From Harmothoe impar (lineage: Eukaryota > Annelida > Polychaeta > Phyllodocida > Polynoidae): DNA of 64,000 nt. This document shows, in pieces, positions 14,960-27,400 of the stretch; within the stretch, counting starts at the first letter, position 1; each line of letters starts with the position of its first letter. Position numbers and translations under genes: made by a program. The notes under the pieces were generated by a model, which saw nothing but the letters and a program-made list of their open reading frames with translations, searched no databases and had not been told where the DNA came from. Location: NCBI GenBank assembly GCA_947462335.1, contig OX381705.1:35859570-35923569 (forward strand), in the 5' to 3' direction.

Positions 14960-17610
14960 CAAAGGGATAGCACATAAAAGCGCAGTGCCACCCTTAGATG
15001 GTTAGCCTAAGCCTGGCCATAACGGGATTTGTGTGAGGAGTGTGCGGCCGCTCTGAGCCTTACCGCGTCTGTACATCAGGGCGGCTTCCGCCAGACGTCC
15101 CCCTAGCACTTAATATGTCTGTCCTTACCGCACCACTTTTATTTTGTCTTTAGGAGTCTTGGCAGAGCTAGTGAATGGGGATCGATGGGGTAGCCATTCA
15201 ATAACGTCTTAGCCATACAATATGCTTTTTGTACATTTAGAGAGTATAGGAACGATTTCATATTGAAATATCCAGGTGGAATGATCAAATTGACCCACTT
15301 AAGACTCGTGATTAACCACATCATCTTATTCATCAACACTACCACCCCCTCCCTCATTCTGGCCCCCCTACTCACCACTAACCCACCCCAACCCATCACC
15401 ACCAACAGAAAGCGACCATTTTCTCCTAGTCTAATGTAGTTGATAACCAACGACAAGGTTCCACCTAGGTTGGGGGCGGACGGTAACGGATGGGGCTCCA
15501 GCTGATGATCCATCTGCCTGCAGAAGGACGTGCTAGGACGTGGCCGAGGTGGAGAAAACATTAGACCAGACGCTAATCCATTAGCATATGTGTAGCAGAT
15601 GCTCAGGCACAACTATCCATCACCAACTCACAGCCGTGGGCGAGCTGCTTAGAGCGTTTCGGAACTGCTCGAGGTTCAAGACGAGCAGCAATTTGGTGCA
15701 TCAGCTCGATGGCTCCTTAATCCTGTTTGGTGCCGACTCTGGAGGTAGAGGTGTGTTGCGCAATGTCATGTACGCACACCAGCCTAAAGACGGCGGACTA
15801 AGAAGCCACCCATCCTGCAGGCGGTTGGCGATGGGAGGGGATAAGGGAGGGGGACGCGAGGCTTGGCTATGGAACCACGTCTATTCTTTGATAAGACGCT
15901 GGCATTTCAAGGCGGGGTCAGCGGAAATCCCCTTAAGAAAGGCCCCTTTTCGCTAGTCTTTTCATCTCGAAGACAAAAGGAGAAGGGAGTGACGTAGCTA
16001 TAGGGTGTACATACGATAGCGACCCACTTAAGGCTTCTGAGACCTAGACCCAAGAGCCGGGGGCACACTATATATATACATACACATAGGACAGCATCAT
16101 CAGCATGGGGCGCAGAGCAGCCGCTACCACGCAAACTGCCCATCTATTATTCATGGAAAAATTCACTTCAATTTTCCCAGGGGGCACGATGGCTCCGACT
16201 CTGGAAAGACACATAATTATTGCTTTTCATATTCATATTAAGCAAGGTCCTGAAGGAAGGCAGCCCAGGCCGCTCCGGCTGCTATAACATCCCATTAATT
16301 CCCACTGCGAGATGAAAGCCAGACATTGGTGGCCAGCCCTGCAGGCCCGCGTAATCCCGCCTAGGTAGTTGGTTTCTAAGCACCGTTATCTATCAGACCC
16401 CCTTTTCCAGTCCCATCCGCTCCTTTCCTCCAGCGTCCCACACCACCTCTAACAGTCCCGATAGGACAGAAGACACGGGGACTTGGGGGTATCAGCAGGC
16501 ATCTCGCCCAGCACTAGTAGATAAGAATAATTAGCGCAAACCCACTTATAAAACTGATAAGGAGAGAAAGAAGAAAAACAGACTAAAAACGCGATATCAC
16601 ATTATTCTCGGTGAGACGAGAACAGGGAAGGTGGTTTTGCATTTTCCAGAAAGCAAACGTAATCGAATTGACGCTGAAGAGACAGTCAGACGATGGTACG
16701 GCTATTTTTACCGACTCCATCAAAGCCGGAGCAGTTTAGGCCGTAATGTGATCATCCTCGGTGCTCCAGAGGATCTTTTTTGCCTGCAGTTTGTTGATCG
16801 GCGGCTTAATCCTTAATCCTTACTGGGGGCACTGCCTGGAACTGAATGGCACTGGAGGGCTGGACAGATCGACCCCCAGAGGGATGGAATTGGCCAGCAG
16901 AAACACGACCCCCCTCTTGCCACTGCAGACCTATATACATCGTCCTATGGCTAACAATCAGACACAGCTATACTAAGCACCAATAGTTAACTTTGTAGGC
17001 AGTGCTTACAGGTTGAATGTTATGCAGGAAAAACGAGTATAAGAAGCATACGCATCCCTATAAACAACCTAGTTCTGTTGGAGGTAAATGTGAGCCTATG
17101 TTTGTAACTGGTTTATTACTACCGAGTAAGGGTCTTACACGGATCCCTACAGACAGAGTCAGATGGTACAACAGCCCACAACAAGCTATTGCCAAGATGT
17201 GGTCCAGATTACAGATGGGTTCTGGGTCTGCTGTGGTTAAGATAAGGGAAGTCGCATCAGTTGTGTCCAGCTGATAAGAAGGAGGGCTAAATACATGGTG
17301 GGTCGGAGAACTGATGGGGGAGGCTGCTGAATTAACCTTACTCTACACTGTTACATCCTGGCCAGTTCATACAGCAGAAAGGTCAGCCAACCGAGGTCTG
17401 CTCTCTCAGCAAAAAGAGTATAGTATACCTGCTCTCTGTACCAAATGCACTATGCAGATACATGTGTATTAAAGACAATGGCACACATGCACTGGTTACT
17501 GTTCTATATGTCATAGGTAAAACACATTGACATGTCATGTGTGTAATGTCACAGAGCCAGTTGTCATTAGTTCATGTATGTTATATCACCGGCTCAGTAT
17601 AACAGTTCCT
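14960..17610. other. Non-coding tract with GC-rich patches
   Basis: No gene recognised. A 157-codon minus frame (15139-15612) and a 122-codon plus frame (15588-15956) have no motif and lie in GC-rich DNA, so both are doubtful. Around 16140-16260 there is an AT-rich, homeodomain-word-rich segment (TTATTCATGG, ATAATTATTGC, CATATTCATATTAAG). It looks more information-dense than its surroundings and may be a conserved regulatory element. Confidence 0.4.
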
Positions 17611-17705
17611 CCCAGTAAACAAAAAACGTTACAACATTTTATAACGGTATATGAAATTTTATAACGTTATTTTGACGTAAAATAACGTTTTTTTTGTTAG
17701 CTGGG
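17611..17705. mobile_element. 95-bp MITE with CCCAG ends
   Basis: The ends are inverted: CCCAGTAAACAAAAAACGTT on the left matches the complement of the right end, which reads CCCAGCTAACAAAAAAAACG. Inside, AACGTT/ATAACG words recur several times in both orientations, so almost the entire element folds back. It is too short for any protein and is a non-autonomous DNA transposon. Target duplication is not clear. Confidence 0.85.
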
Positions 17706-19784
17706 CTGTCTTTTATATAACGGACCTAGTATGGCACCATTTATCATGCCACATAGTCCCCTGTTTACTGTCCAGTATATTACATGCCAGGCTTGTCACC
17801 ATTACAACCCTAGCTTCTCACCAATCCATGTATGTAGGGCCATTTCCTTGCCCAGTACGCGACAGGCTATTATCAACATGTACTATGTCAGATGACCCGC
17901 TGGGCAGTGTGTAATGTCACAAGACTACATGTGTCGATATATTTTGTGTACATTTATAATACAGATAATAATATGCATTGCTCTGGATCAGACAGAATTG
18001 ATGGGGGGGGGGGGTAGTCCATCTATTTTACAAGCTACCAAACTGCTCCATACATATGTATATATTTTGGCGGCAAAGCACCATTTTATGATGTTATTCA
18101 GTAGGAATGGCTGCTACCACTACTGACCACTCGGTCTGAGCGTGCTTATCAGCAGAGGCCGCTGATGGTCCGTAACTTTATGTACTCAATCCTAACAGGG
18201 CCTGCCTTCTTTTTATGGTGCTGCCTTTGACTGCCCCTACATTAAAGGGTAATGGTACAGTGTTCATCGACCGCTAGGATCACAGACGATATACCTATGA
18301 ATACTCTCCATCGAAAACCTTGACTATTTTAGATTGTTTGCATCAACTCAAGTAGCTACACATCCTTTCTTTTACAGAGCCAAGGACAACTTGAATAACA
18401 GCAGAAGTTATTCGATTAGCAGAAGTTATTCAATCTGTATATATCATCTTCAGACAATATGCAGGACCAAGTCTTATTATCTGCAATATCATACACTTCG
18501 TTATGCATTTCATTTGTGGTTGTCAATCTTTGTAGAATGTGGTGGCCTGCATTTAAGCAGATACACAAAGCTGCCTTGGCTGGGCCAGCAATATAGATCT
18601 GCTTCATATATACGTTGTTCCGGAATAAAGCTGTAAACACTCTACGCTACATCATAGAGAATGAACTATAAATATGGAGGAATAAACAAGGAATCTGGAT
18701 TTGTTACTAGAGACATAGTTGATAAAGGCCGCTCACGACATACCAGCGTACATACGCTGAGGATCAACCTTTTTGTTTCTGAATTATAAGTGCGATTATG
18801 GGACAAGCGCAGCGTTACAAACACGATACCATACATATGTCTGTACATGCACATTCAGAGATAAATCAGCTCAACTCAACTCAAGGCTATCAAGGAGAAT
18901 AACCTACTTGATACAGATTCTCCTCTTGCTCGTGATACCAGATATAATAAACGCTATGGAGCACATTAAATGCCATTAATCTGTATTTCATGCAATGTAC
19001 GATTAACACCCTAACCTCAATAGGCTAGGAACTATTCAGTTCCAAGATCACCCCATCATCCCTCCAGCAAGTCAAGTCCATCATGTTTTTAACTTCACAA
19101 TGAATAAGAAACCGTCATAATTAATGCATTTTCGAAAGCACATTAGGATCTGAACCCAATTAAGGGCTTCCATACGGCCCACTACAATACCAATGCAGGC
19201 CACTGGGGGAAATGACGCTTTAAACAATGGCTGGTGCCTGAAGCGATAGGCCGCTCTGGGCTGTGGGAATGGTGAAGGGCATTAAGGTGTCACGTGGCCG
19301 CGCCTGCAGGGATTACTGCCTCCACCATGGAGGAGCCTTAAGGGTAGGACCCCTGGCGCCTGGGTGTTCTGGAGGAAAGGTATGAGGACTGACTGCCTGT
19401 TTGAGAAAATAAGTTGGTGGCAAGAGACTACCTAAAGGTGGTTACACAAAAATCCCCTTTCCTCATTTTTGGGGGTGGGGTTCATATGTATAGGGTATTT
19501 TACTTGCATGCCATCAGTATGAATACTCTAAATAAGTTGTATTGCTTTTTGATAATTGACATGGCATTGACATTGACATGGCCCTGTTGGCCTTACCGTC
19601 TGTAAAGCTACATTTAGAATATATCTATAATTTGGAAATGAAGTGTACCGTAGTTGAATCTACTTTTAATCAGATAACATATACTACAGGTAGTTCATTT
19701 CTTCTTTTCATCTGACATGTTCTATACGCCATCAGTAGGGTACGAAAATGGAATTTGTCATATCTTGGAAATAATACAGACGCG
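17706..19784. other. Non-coding tract; G12 run and an 18-bp duplication
   Basis: No gene recognised. A run of 12 G is at 18003-18014. The phrase GCAGAAGTTATTC is duplicated near 18402-18433. The segment 19060-19260 is calm, repeat-free DNA with ATAATTAATGCATTTTCGAA-type homeodomain words and could be a conserved non-coding element. This is a guess from appearance. Confidence 0.4.
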
Positions 19785-20499
19785 TTAACCCTTACGTGCC
19801 CAACCGCGCCAATTGGCGCGGTTTTAGGCCTAAAATCAACTATGCTAGAGCAGGGCATCATCCCCACACTTCTACTGGGTCAATTCCTAAAATTTTACCC
19901 CCATATTGAAGCCCAGGACCTCACGATTCCAATGGGACCACTATTTTCGCTGTGAATTGTATATGTGGGGAATAATGTAACCTTGACCAAAGAATAGGCA
20001 ATAAGATATGTTATTCATCAAGGCTATCCAAAAATTCATCCAGAAAACAAAGATTCCACTAATTTGGGCATTAATATACATAAAAATGTGAAAAAATGTT
20101 ATAAAATCATCTTATATCAAGTTTTCCTGTAGATGCAGATTATTGTATCATTTTTCATTAGTTTTTATCCAAAAGGTTCTTATTTGGAACATTTTCCAGG
20201 CTAGAAATAGCCTATCCATAGACAAAACAAGCCCTCCTTGGCCCTACAAATGCAGTAATAATGTTTCTAACAGCAAATAGAATGTTTCAGGTTGCCATGG
20301 TGACCATAAATAAATGATTTTATAGTGTACATGCTATATAGTTTTGTAAGACAAAGTCCAACTCAAGACCTTTCAGGAAATGTCATATGACCCTTGTCTT
20401 AAAATAGGAAATAAAGTTAGTACATGCCTGTCAACATCAGAACAGCAGTGTTGAATAATATGGATATTGATCAAATAGTTCCGGGCAGCAAAGGGTTAA
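19785..20499. mobile_element. PiggyBac-like non-autonomous element, 715 bp
   Basis: The left end reads TTAACCCTTACGTGCCC and the right end is the complement of TTAACCCTTTGCTGCCCGG. Both therefore have TTAA followed by CCCTT and a GCCC block. TTAA is the fixed target duplication of piggyBac transposons, and CCC at the tip is typical of their inverted repeats. No transposase frame remains. A perfect 22-bp palindrome, GC-rich with an AATT centre, sits just inside the left end (19802-19823). The element at 47982-48225 shares the tips. Confidence 0.82.
19802..19823. repeat. Perfect 22-bp palindrome in the piggyBac-like element
   Basis: A 22-base perfect palindrome centred on GCCAATTGGC. It lies 17 bp from the transposon tip, where a transposase or other dimeric protein could bind. 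It is seen only once in this window. Confidence 0.9.
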
Positions 20500-21320
20500 A
20501 GCAATAGGCCGCGATATTGTGCATCCCATCTCCTCCGCATACATGTAAGTAGTACATTGAAATATTGCTGTAAATGAGAACGTTGCAGGCTGCCCTCACA
20601 TATGGGAGTAGTATAGGGAAATGCCACATTTCATCAGACATAATTCTCTCCAATACTAGTATGCAGTGACATCGGAAAGGATGGAGGGCTGCCCCTTTCT
20701 CAATCACAGAGGAGGGAGCATGTTTATAAATATTCATCGTTTTTTTGTTAATTTCTTTGCTCTGTACTATGACATCACTAAGTATGTCACTCCACCTAAC
20801 GTCACACTTAGTCTAACACCATGATAAGACTGTCGGCTATGTCAATGCTAGATCCCTATGGATCGAGGTTCATGATTAGGCTATCTGTGGGAGCAACGTC
20901 AATTTAGTCACTATCAAACTGCCTAATCTTCTTGATTGCCTAAATATCCTAGACTTCCTGGAGACCCAATTAGGCAAGCTTGCCGACATGCGCCATGGGT
21001 GCCCTTTAGGGACCGGAACATGCATATTGATGACGTCGGGTGAGATGCTCAGTTCTAGTCCCGGGGTGGAGTGGGCAGGAGGGTGTGTGTGATTGTAGGG
21101 GTGTCTCCAACTAGACAAATGAGTGCCCAGGACACGATACCAAACAGATGCCACTTGACAGATTAGATTAGAGCCTCTTTGCTGCAGTCCATCCACACCG
21201 ACCCCCCTTCCCCGTGGATCACACATAATAATATATCGGGATAGAAAAGGACTCAGAACGAGTTTGACACAATCAGCTGATTCTGAATTCATGAGACTTC
21301 AATGAATACATCTATATACC
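20500..21320. other. Non-coding stretch, no gene recognised
   Basis: No repeat ends or coding features. A 138-codon minus frame at 20876-21292 has no recognisable domain and is not called as a gene. Confidence 0.4.
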
Positions 21321-21325
21321 TTTAT
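21321..21325. repeat. Target-site duplication, left copy (TTTAT)
   Basis: Directly abuts the left inverted end of the 280-bp MITE. The identical right copy is at 21606-21610. Confidence 0.85.
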
Positions 21326-21605
21326 CTGGGATTCCGCTAGCCACTCGCCAAATCATCAAGTTCAATTTGGCTAATGCTATCCATTGAAAATTCGCCAAAT
21401 TGGCTAACTGTGGTTGTTGGACTATTTGTGCTCCTGAGTTAAATCATTAAAATATTTCATTACATTTAACTGTTAAATGTTGTGAACAAGTGTGAGTATA
21501 TTTTATATAAAAATGTTTGGCTTATTGGTAAACAATTTGGCGAATCAAAATTGAAACAACTTCGCCAAATTGGCTAATAGAAAACGAGTCCTAGCGGAAT
21601 CCCAG
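21326..21605. mobile_element. 280-bp MITE, 15-bp perfect inverted ends, 5-bp target duplication
   Basis: Perfect terminal inverted repeats CTGGGATTCCGCTAG / CTAGCGGAATCCCAG lie at 21326-21340 and 21591-21605. They are flanked on both sides by TTTAT (21321-21325 and 21606-21610), a clean 5-bp target-site duplication. Internally the word TTCGCCAAATTGGCTAA or its complement occurs near both ends (about 21346, 21391, 21532, 21560), as subterminal transposase-binding repeats often do. No open frame. The insertion looks complete. I do not name a superfamily, because 5-bp duplications fit more than one. Confidence 0.93.
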
Positions 21606-21989
21606 TTTATGTGTCCAATACATATACGAACTATTCCATTCCCTAGACCTACGCATCGAGGTGGTCAGTGAATGGTGCGCAGTGGGATTTGATGGAACAT
21701 GTGGCTTTTTACCCCCTTTAACACGTCACAAACACCTGGACTGTCAGTAAGGTTGGAAGGGCGCAAATGAAGCCAGGTGTGAATGTACTGTCCTGTATAT
21801 TGGTGGGAGGGGATCGGTGGGGAGGGGGTGGACTGAGGAATAGTGGCTATGATCTTGAATAGTGGCTGAGATCTCGGTATGGAGAGCATAGTTAACGTCA
21901 AGACGAATGCCCTGCAATGGCTTCTGTAGTAGCATTTAAGTGACGACGTTGTTGCCTACACGACATTTCTACACGATGGTGCATCATTC

Positions 21990-22378
21990 AAATGAAAAGT
22001 CCTTTTAGCATTGATCATTTGGATGCATGTGCCCTTCATTTAAATAAATGTTGTACCTAATAAATGTGATCCAATAGCTTTGTCGTTCACTCATGGCTAT
22101 CGTGTATCAATGTGTTGTATAATGGTATGTCAATGGGTCCAGATGCATTATAATGGCTGTGGTGTGCATTCGACTAATGACTTAATGAAACGTCTTTTTA
22201 GCATTGATCATTTTGATGCATGTGCCCTTCATCTAAATACATTTTGTACCTAATAAATGTGATCCAATAGCTATTTCGCTCACTAATGGCTACCGCGTAT
22301 CAATGTGTTGTATAATAATATGTCAATGGGTCCAGATGCATCATAATGGCTGTGGTGTGCATTCGACTAATGACTTCG
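21990..22378. repeat. 193-bp tandem duplication (2 units)
   Basis: Two head-to-tail units with period 193 (for example TTTTTAGCATTGATCATTT-type starts at about 22003 and 22196). Both share ATGCATGTGCCCTTCAT, ACCTAATAAATGTGATCCAATAGC and GTGTTGTATAAT. The units differ at roughly one position in fifteen. It may be two units of a satellite or a local duplication. No coding signal. Confidence 0.92.
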
Positions 22379-24207
22379 GCCATATTCATTACAGGAGACT
22401 AACATTAATGCCATGTAACAGTGCGTCACCGCCTACCTGCTGTACGTGGGTGTTCAAGGGCAGCAGCACTTCAACTTACCTGTGAATGATAAACAGAGAG
22501 AATACATTAGTATAATGTTGAATGCCAGCTTACAAAATATGCTTACGTTCATAGAATTGTTATTCTACAATTTATTTACAAGCACTGTTTGCCTATAGAT
22601 TCATTTATGATGTGTGAAAAACATGAGAAATAAATACTGAAAATAATCAATCAGTATAATCAATCAGAATAGTTATAGCTGGATATCCCCCGGTTCCGTA
22701 GCATCGACACACACACTACAAATAGCAGACAGCAACTCCTGAACTGATCTGCTGCTCCATGTCACTACTTTTCCTTGCTAGATTATACTTTATTTTCTTT
22801 AAGGCCAATCGGGCAATGGTTTGTTCATCCGATAAACATGTACAAGTTGTGCATGTTCTCTATTCAGTAATTGAAGCAGCAAGCCCTTACTCTCGGCATC
22901 ACATGTAGTCTATACCGCCTGCTCCTCCTGGGTATCATGTTAAGCACATTAGGCAGTCACACAGCAATTGGCAACAACAGAGAGAAAAATAAAGAAATCT
23001 ATCGTGCTATGCCTAGTCGGGGCACTAATGGGAAATATCCCACCAACAAATAAGACGTGGGTGTCTCAATGACTGTTACTACAATAACCTTTCCAGCATA
23101 CGACACTCTATTTGGTTCTAGTTCGTCGTACAATTGGTGCCGTTTTTTAACTGAAAGTTTACTAACTTCTGAAGCACTTATTCTTATGGGTTTAAACAAG
23201 TAATAGAGTGGAATTGCATCCGTCGGTGTTTCTGTCCTGTTGTTCCTTGATCCACAAATCATTGATTTAATGTATAGGGTATAAGATTCAAAATCTTGTG
23301 GGCGATAATAAGCGGAACCTATTTTGCTCCCATAGGATACTATAACATTCCAATAAACTTAAATTGTGCTAACATTCTATAGGTATTTAGAATATTACCA
23401 TTATAAGGAACAACGGAAGTACCCTCTGATCTTTCTTTAGAAGATTACACTGGTTAATTTGCAAAGATGATTACCCTCGTAATTAATCTCTGCTGCCCAG
23501 TGGCCATTCAAAAAGCACTCGTGGAAAAGGGGAAATAAGTAGAAGAAAAAACTCATCTGGCGCTCACCCATCCAAATTGGTATCCGTGCTTAAAAATAAA
23601 TCAATGGGGGATTTCTGCAATTTATTTTCGCAAACAGCCACTATCCATAATAAAAAGGGAAGGTTTCTTTCGATTTAGTCGACCTTATATACTAGCCAAC
23701 TTGTGTGAATACGTTATTGCCTATCAAGTTGTTACTATGACCATATATCCAGGAATTAACAGCTACCGGGCATATGCCTTGCACAATACAATACTAATTA
23801 AATGAAACGGCTCAATTCTCTACGAACAGTGTTGAGAGACCCCATTTATAACTAACAATCTATAGTCAATATGTTTGCACCGTGCTGTGCAATGAGAGGC
23901 ACTTTGGACTGAACACGTAACAAGGGCAGGGGTTTCTTTTGATGTGGAGGGCATGTCTGCGATGGGCGTTGAGGGAAAGGGGGAAAGGGGGGGGGGGGCG
24001 TTGAGACATTGCCAAGATAAGGCTAAGACCCTGGCCGCCTAGCGACAAAACACAGTAACTAAAGCTGTTCAGGTTCAGGTGCGTCCATCCCAGCCTGGAG
24101 AGTGCCAATACCAAGTGGTTGCATGGGTGTGTGTGTGTTGGACGGGGAGGGGGGGGGCTGATGGGATATGATAGGGGTAAGGATGGGGTGTTGGGATGGA
24201 TCCTTCC
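22379..24207. other. Non-coding tract, AT-rich
   Basis: No gene recognised. A GGGG-rich patch with a G12 run is near 23987-23998. The remainder is AT-rich unique sequence. Confidence 0.45.
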
Positions 24208-24210
24208 TTA

Positions 24211-24496
24211 GGCCAAATAAAAAAAAAGGTTGGTTTCCGGTAACATGGTCAGACAACCCAGACCCGGCCGGTCGGATTTTTTTTTTTTTTTTTTTAATTT
24301 TTTTTTAAATTTTCTCATTTTAGGCCTATTTTTAGCGTTTTTCCTCTAAAATCCTTGAAAATTATCCGATTTACAAACCGTAAAAACTTGTATGTAGGGA
24401 AAAATTTGAAAAAGAGAAAAAAAAAGAGGGGGACCCGGCCCTGTTTTGCTAGACCCGGTCGGGTGACCGGAAACAAACCTTTTTTTTTTTTTGGCC
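24211..24496. mobile_element. Tourist/Harbinger-like MITE, 286 bp
   Basis: The left end GGCCAAATAAAAAAAAAGG...TTTCCGGTAAC pairs with the complement of the right end, which reads GGCCAAAAAAAAAAAAGG and then TTTCCGGTCAC. Both tips are flanked by TTA (24208-24210 and 24497-24499), fitting the 3-bp TWA duplications of PIF/Harbinger elements; a TA duplication (Tc1/mariner) cannot be excluded. Inside lie a T17-type run and a second inverted pair around GACCCGG. No transposase. Confidence 0.88.
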
Positions 24497-24499
24497 TTA

Positions 24500-27400
24500 G
24501 CACAACCTCCACCGTCTCCCCTACAGAATCACATACAGCTGTCACATTTAATATTAGATATTAGGGTATATGAATCCTGAATTGTTGTGTTTATATATTT
24601 GGAGAAGCTATACTAAGGGTCAACTGGTCCCTTCCCGCCTAACCAACAAACAGCACAACATTATAGTGTTTAGTGATTGTCTCCTCTTTAGAATGAATGA
24701 TCTATCGTGGCAGTGAATACATGAGTAGAACATCAGTCAGTACTGATGATGGTGAATATGATTGCTGGCTCCTACATTACGGAATGGTGCTTTGCTTACT
24801 AATATATGATTTTGTCACCACGAAGCCTGTGCCTGTGTAGAACCTGTACATTTTTACATTTCTCCTATACATTCTAAAAACGAAATCTTCATGTACAATG
24901 CCTTCGCTTCATATTCATCCTTCTTTGATAACAATGACTTGCACCGACGCCCTACATAATATATTACAAGAACACATAGGACATAATTGTTTTAATGCAC
25001 TGCCAACATAGACTGCACAAGATATATACATATATAAACATGTTTAGAACATGGAAATACCAGACCATAAGCACTCTGTACTCTTCTAACATATATGATA
25101 AATTACAGATACTTTATGTGCTATCTATGCATGGTTTGCTTTCTCAAAAGTCACATATCTCTTTATCAGATCGGATTGTATACTTGACCGTCGATGTGAG
25201 ACACTCGATAAGATACTATTTTGGCTGCTTTAACACTTCGTCACAGCCTGTATCAGATACCACGTCTAGACGGAGACAAGGTGACATTGACTCCCTCTCC
25301 AACAGCAGACATATTAAAACAGTATTGGCGGATTTTGTCTCCACCAATTACCTATTCAGAATCAAGGTTATAAACGCTGCATATCTTCTTCCTGTAGCTC
25401 AATAGGAACATAACATTTTGTTACCCCTTCATGGTCCCCGTGTCTACAGCTCTGGGCTAAAACAGGGTCTGCATTTGGCTTACACTGCCTGATTGCCAGA
25501 CATGCCAACTCGTATCCGGCAGTAACGCTTGTAGGTCAGGGGCTGCCTTGGGTGTGGACAAGTCACAACATAGGCTACTTCATCACCCAAGGCCATGCCT
25601 ACAGTAACTGGGTGGGCTTGGCGCACACGACACACAGTGTGAGCGGCTGTGACTAACACTAGGAGAGTTGGAGAGTGAGACAGCATGCAGTCTGCAGCTA
25701 CACTTCTGTGTGTGGATCTCAACGTGAATGCGCAATGTTCGATAGGTTGGATGTCGTCTGCTAAAGCCCGCGCTTTTATTTTGGCGGCAAGAGGCGGTGG
25801 AGCGTGCCTCACAACTCTCGATGGGCGGCCTGTGAGGGGGCTGGTCGGCCCTCAGGGTGAAAAGACCACAAAACACCAATATCCTGCCTGTCAATAAAAA
25901 CTAGGAAATTGGGCGACGGATGAGAAGAGGGCGCTCAAAGGAACCAATGGCGTCCTTGGGTGACCTCCACTCGCGACGTGTCAAGGAGGGGGGCCCTGCG
26001 GGAGGGGTATCTGGCAACGCTCATCCTCCAGGGGGATTGACAGTCACTAAAATGGACAGATTGTAGGGGTAGAGCACTGAGATATGGGACCGTCCCTGGG
26101 ATGCTATTCGAATTTACGCATCATAGTAAAACCCTTACCAATAGGGAACCCTTCTGGAACAGGCGAGATCCATATTAAAGGCATCCATGTCATCTAGAGG
26201 TAGCAAGATTCGGGTTCATGCGTCCTTGCCGTGTCGACCCATTTGTGAACCATTTAAGAAGAGTATTGCTCGACAGAGGAGACTCTTGTGAAAAAAGCAG
26301 ACCACCAATGTTAGGGGAAATATGAGGACTGTTGCCTCCTGGGTGGCTGCTGGCGTGATGTGTAGCTGGAGGGAGCGGGAAGGAAGCAGGACTCCCCACT
26401 CCATAACAAGTCCCTCCAACTCTCTCCCAGCCACCGCCCTCTCCCACCTCCTCCAGGCCGTCTGCTGGAGTGCTCAACGTCAGTATCACTCCCTTGCCAA
26501 GTGGCACTCGCCAAAACATGGCCGCCAGACGCCTGCCTCATCAAGCCGTGAGCAATTCAATTATAATTTTGACAAGATGCGAGCCAAGAGAGAGAAAGAG
26601 TGAGAGAGCAGCTCGCACGACTCTGTGAGCATTTATACTACATGTATATACAGTGCGCCCCTGATACAGTCCTACATTTCCATTTATATTATGAAATCAT
26701 ATTACGGACCAGACAGGGACAGGCCATGCATATACATGTACCGACACAGCTGTATGTACATAACTACATGTATAAGAGTGGGATTTAGGCAGACGCGTTT
26801 TCAGGTTTTTGAGACGTTTGCCAGCAAAGCTCAACCACAAATGGAGAAGTTGTTGGGCACTTGTACATTAAATGGGTGTACGGCCTAAAGGATATAACTA
26901 TGTTCTTGTTTGGTGCTTTACACAGCTTCTGTGTGTGCAAAGTCCACTGATAAGTTACAGAGGAGGTATTAGCAATAGGCCGTGTCCGATGGAAGTCTGA
27001 TCGGCGTAATGGGGAGGGGGGGGGGTATGGGCGCCTCTATTTTAAATATTGTACAATCTTCACTAGCACTGACGGAAACTACATTATCAGTAGAGGCGGA
27101 TCTAGATTATAGACCTTGTCACCAACGGGACGTTCTGTGTGTTCGCTGACCTAGTAAAAACATGAATATGATTAACATGTAGTTCAGTAATTCAGTAAAG
27201 CACGAACAGTATACGTTGGGTATCCAAATTGGATAAGCACATTTCTCTCCCCCATATGTGTCTCTCTGACTATGCGTTTCTCCCCGGCTTTTCTAGTATA
27301 CTCTGGATCATTTGTGATGTAAAAGGGGCTACTAAAAGGGGCGAGAAAACCCCTATGCATATAAGAGACGTCACATGGAGAGACACAGCAGGGCATTATG

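Noticed and set aside
15139..15612. 157-codon minus-strand frame
   Set aside because: No motif, no convincing splice or promoter context, and an overlapping frame on the other strand.
21990..22378. CRISPR array
   Set aside because: Two 193-bp tandem units without short repeat/spacer alternation, in a eukaryotic genome.
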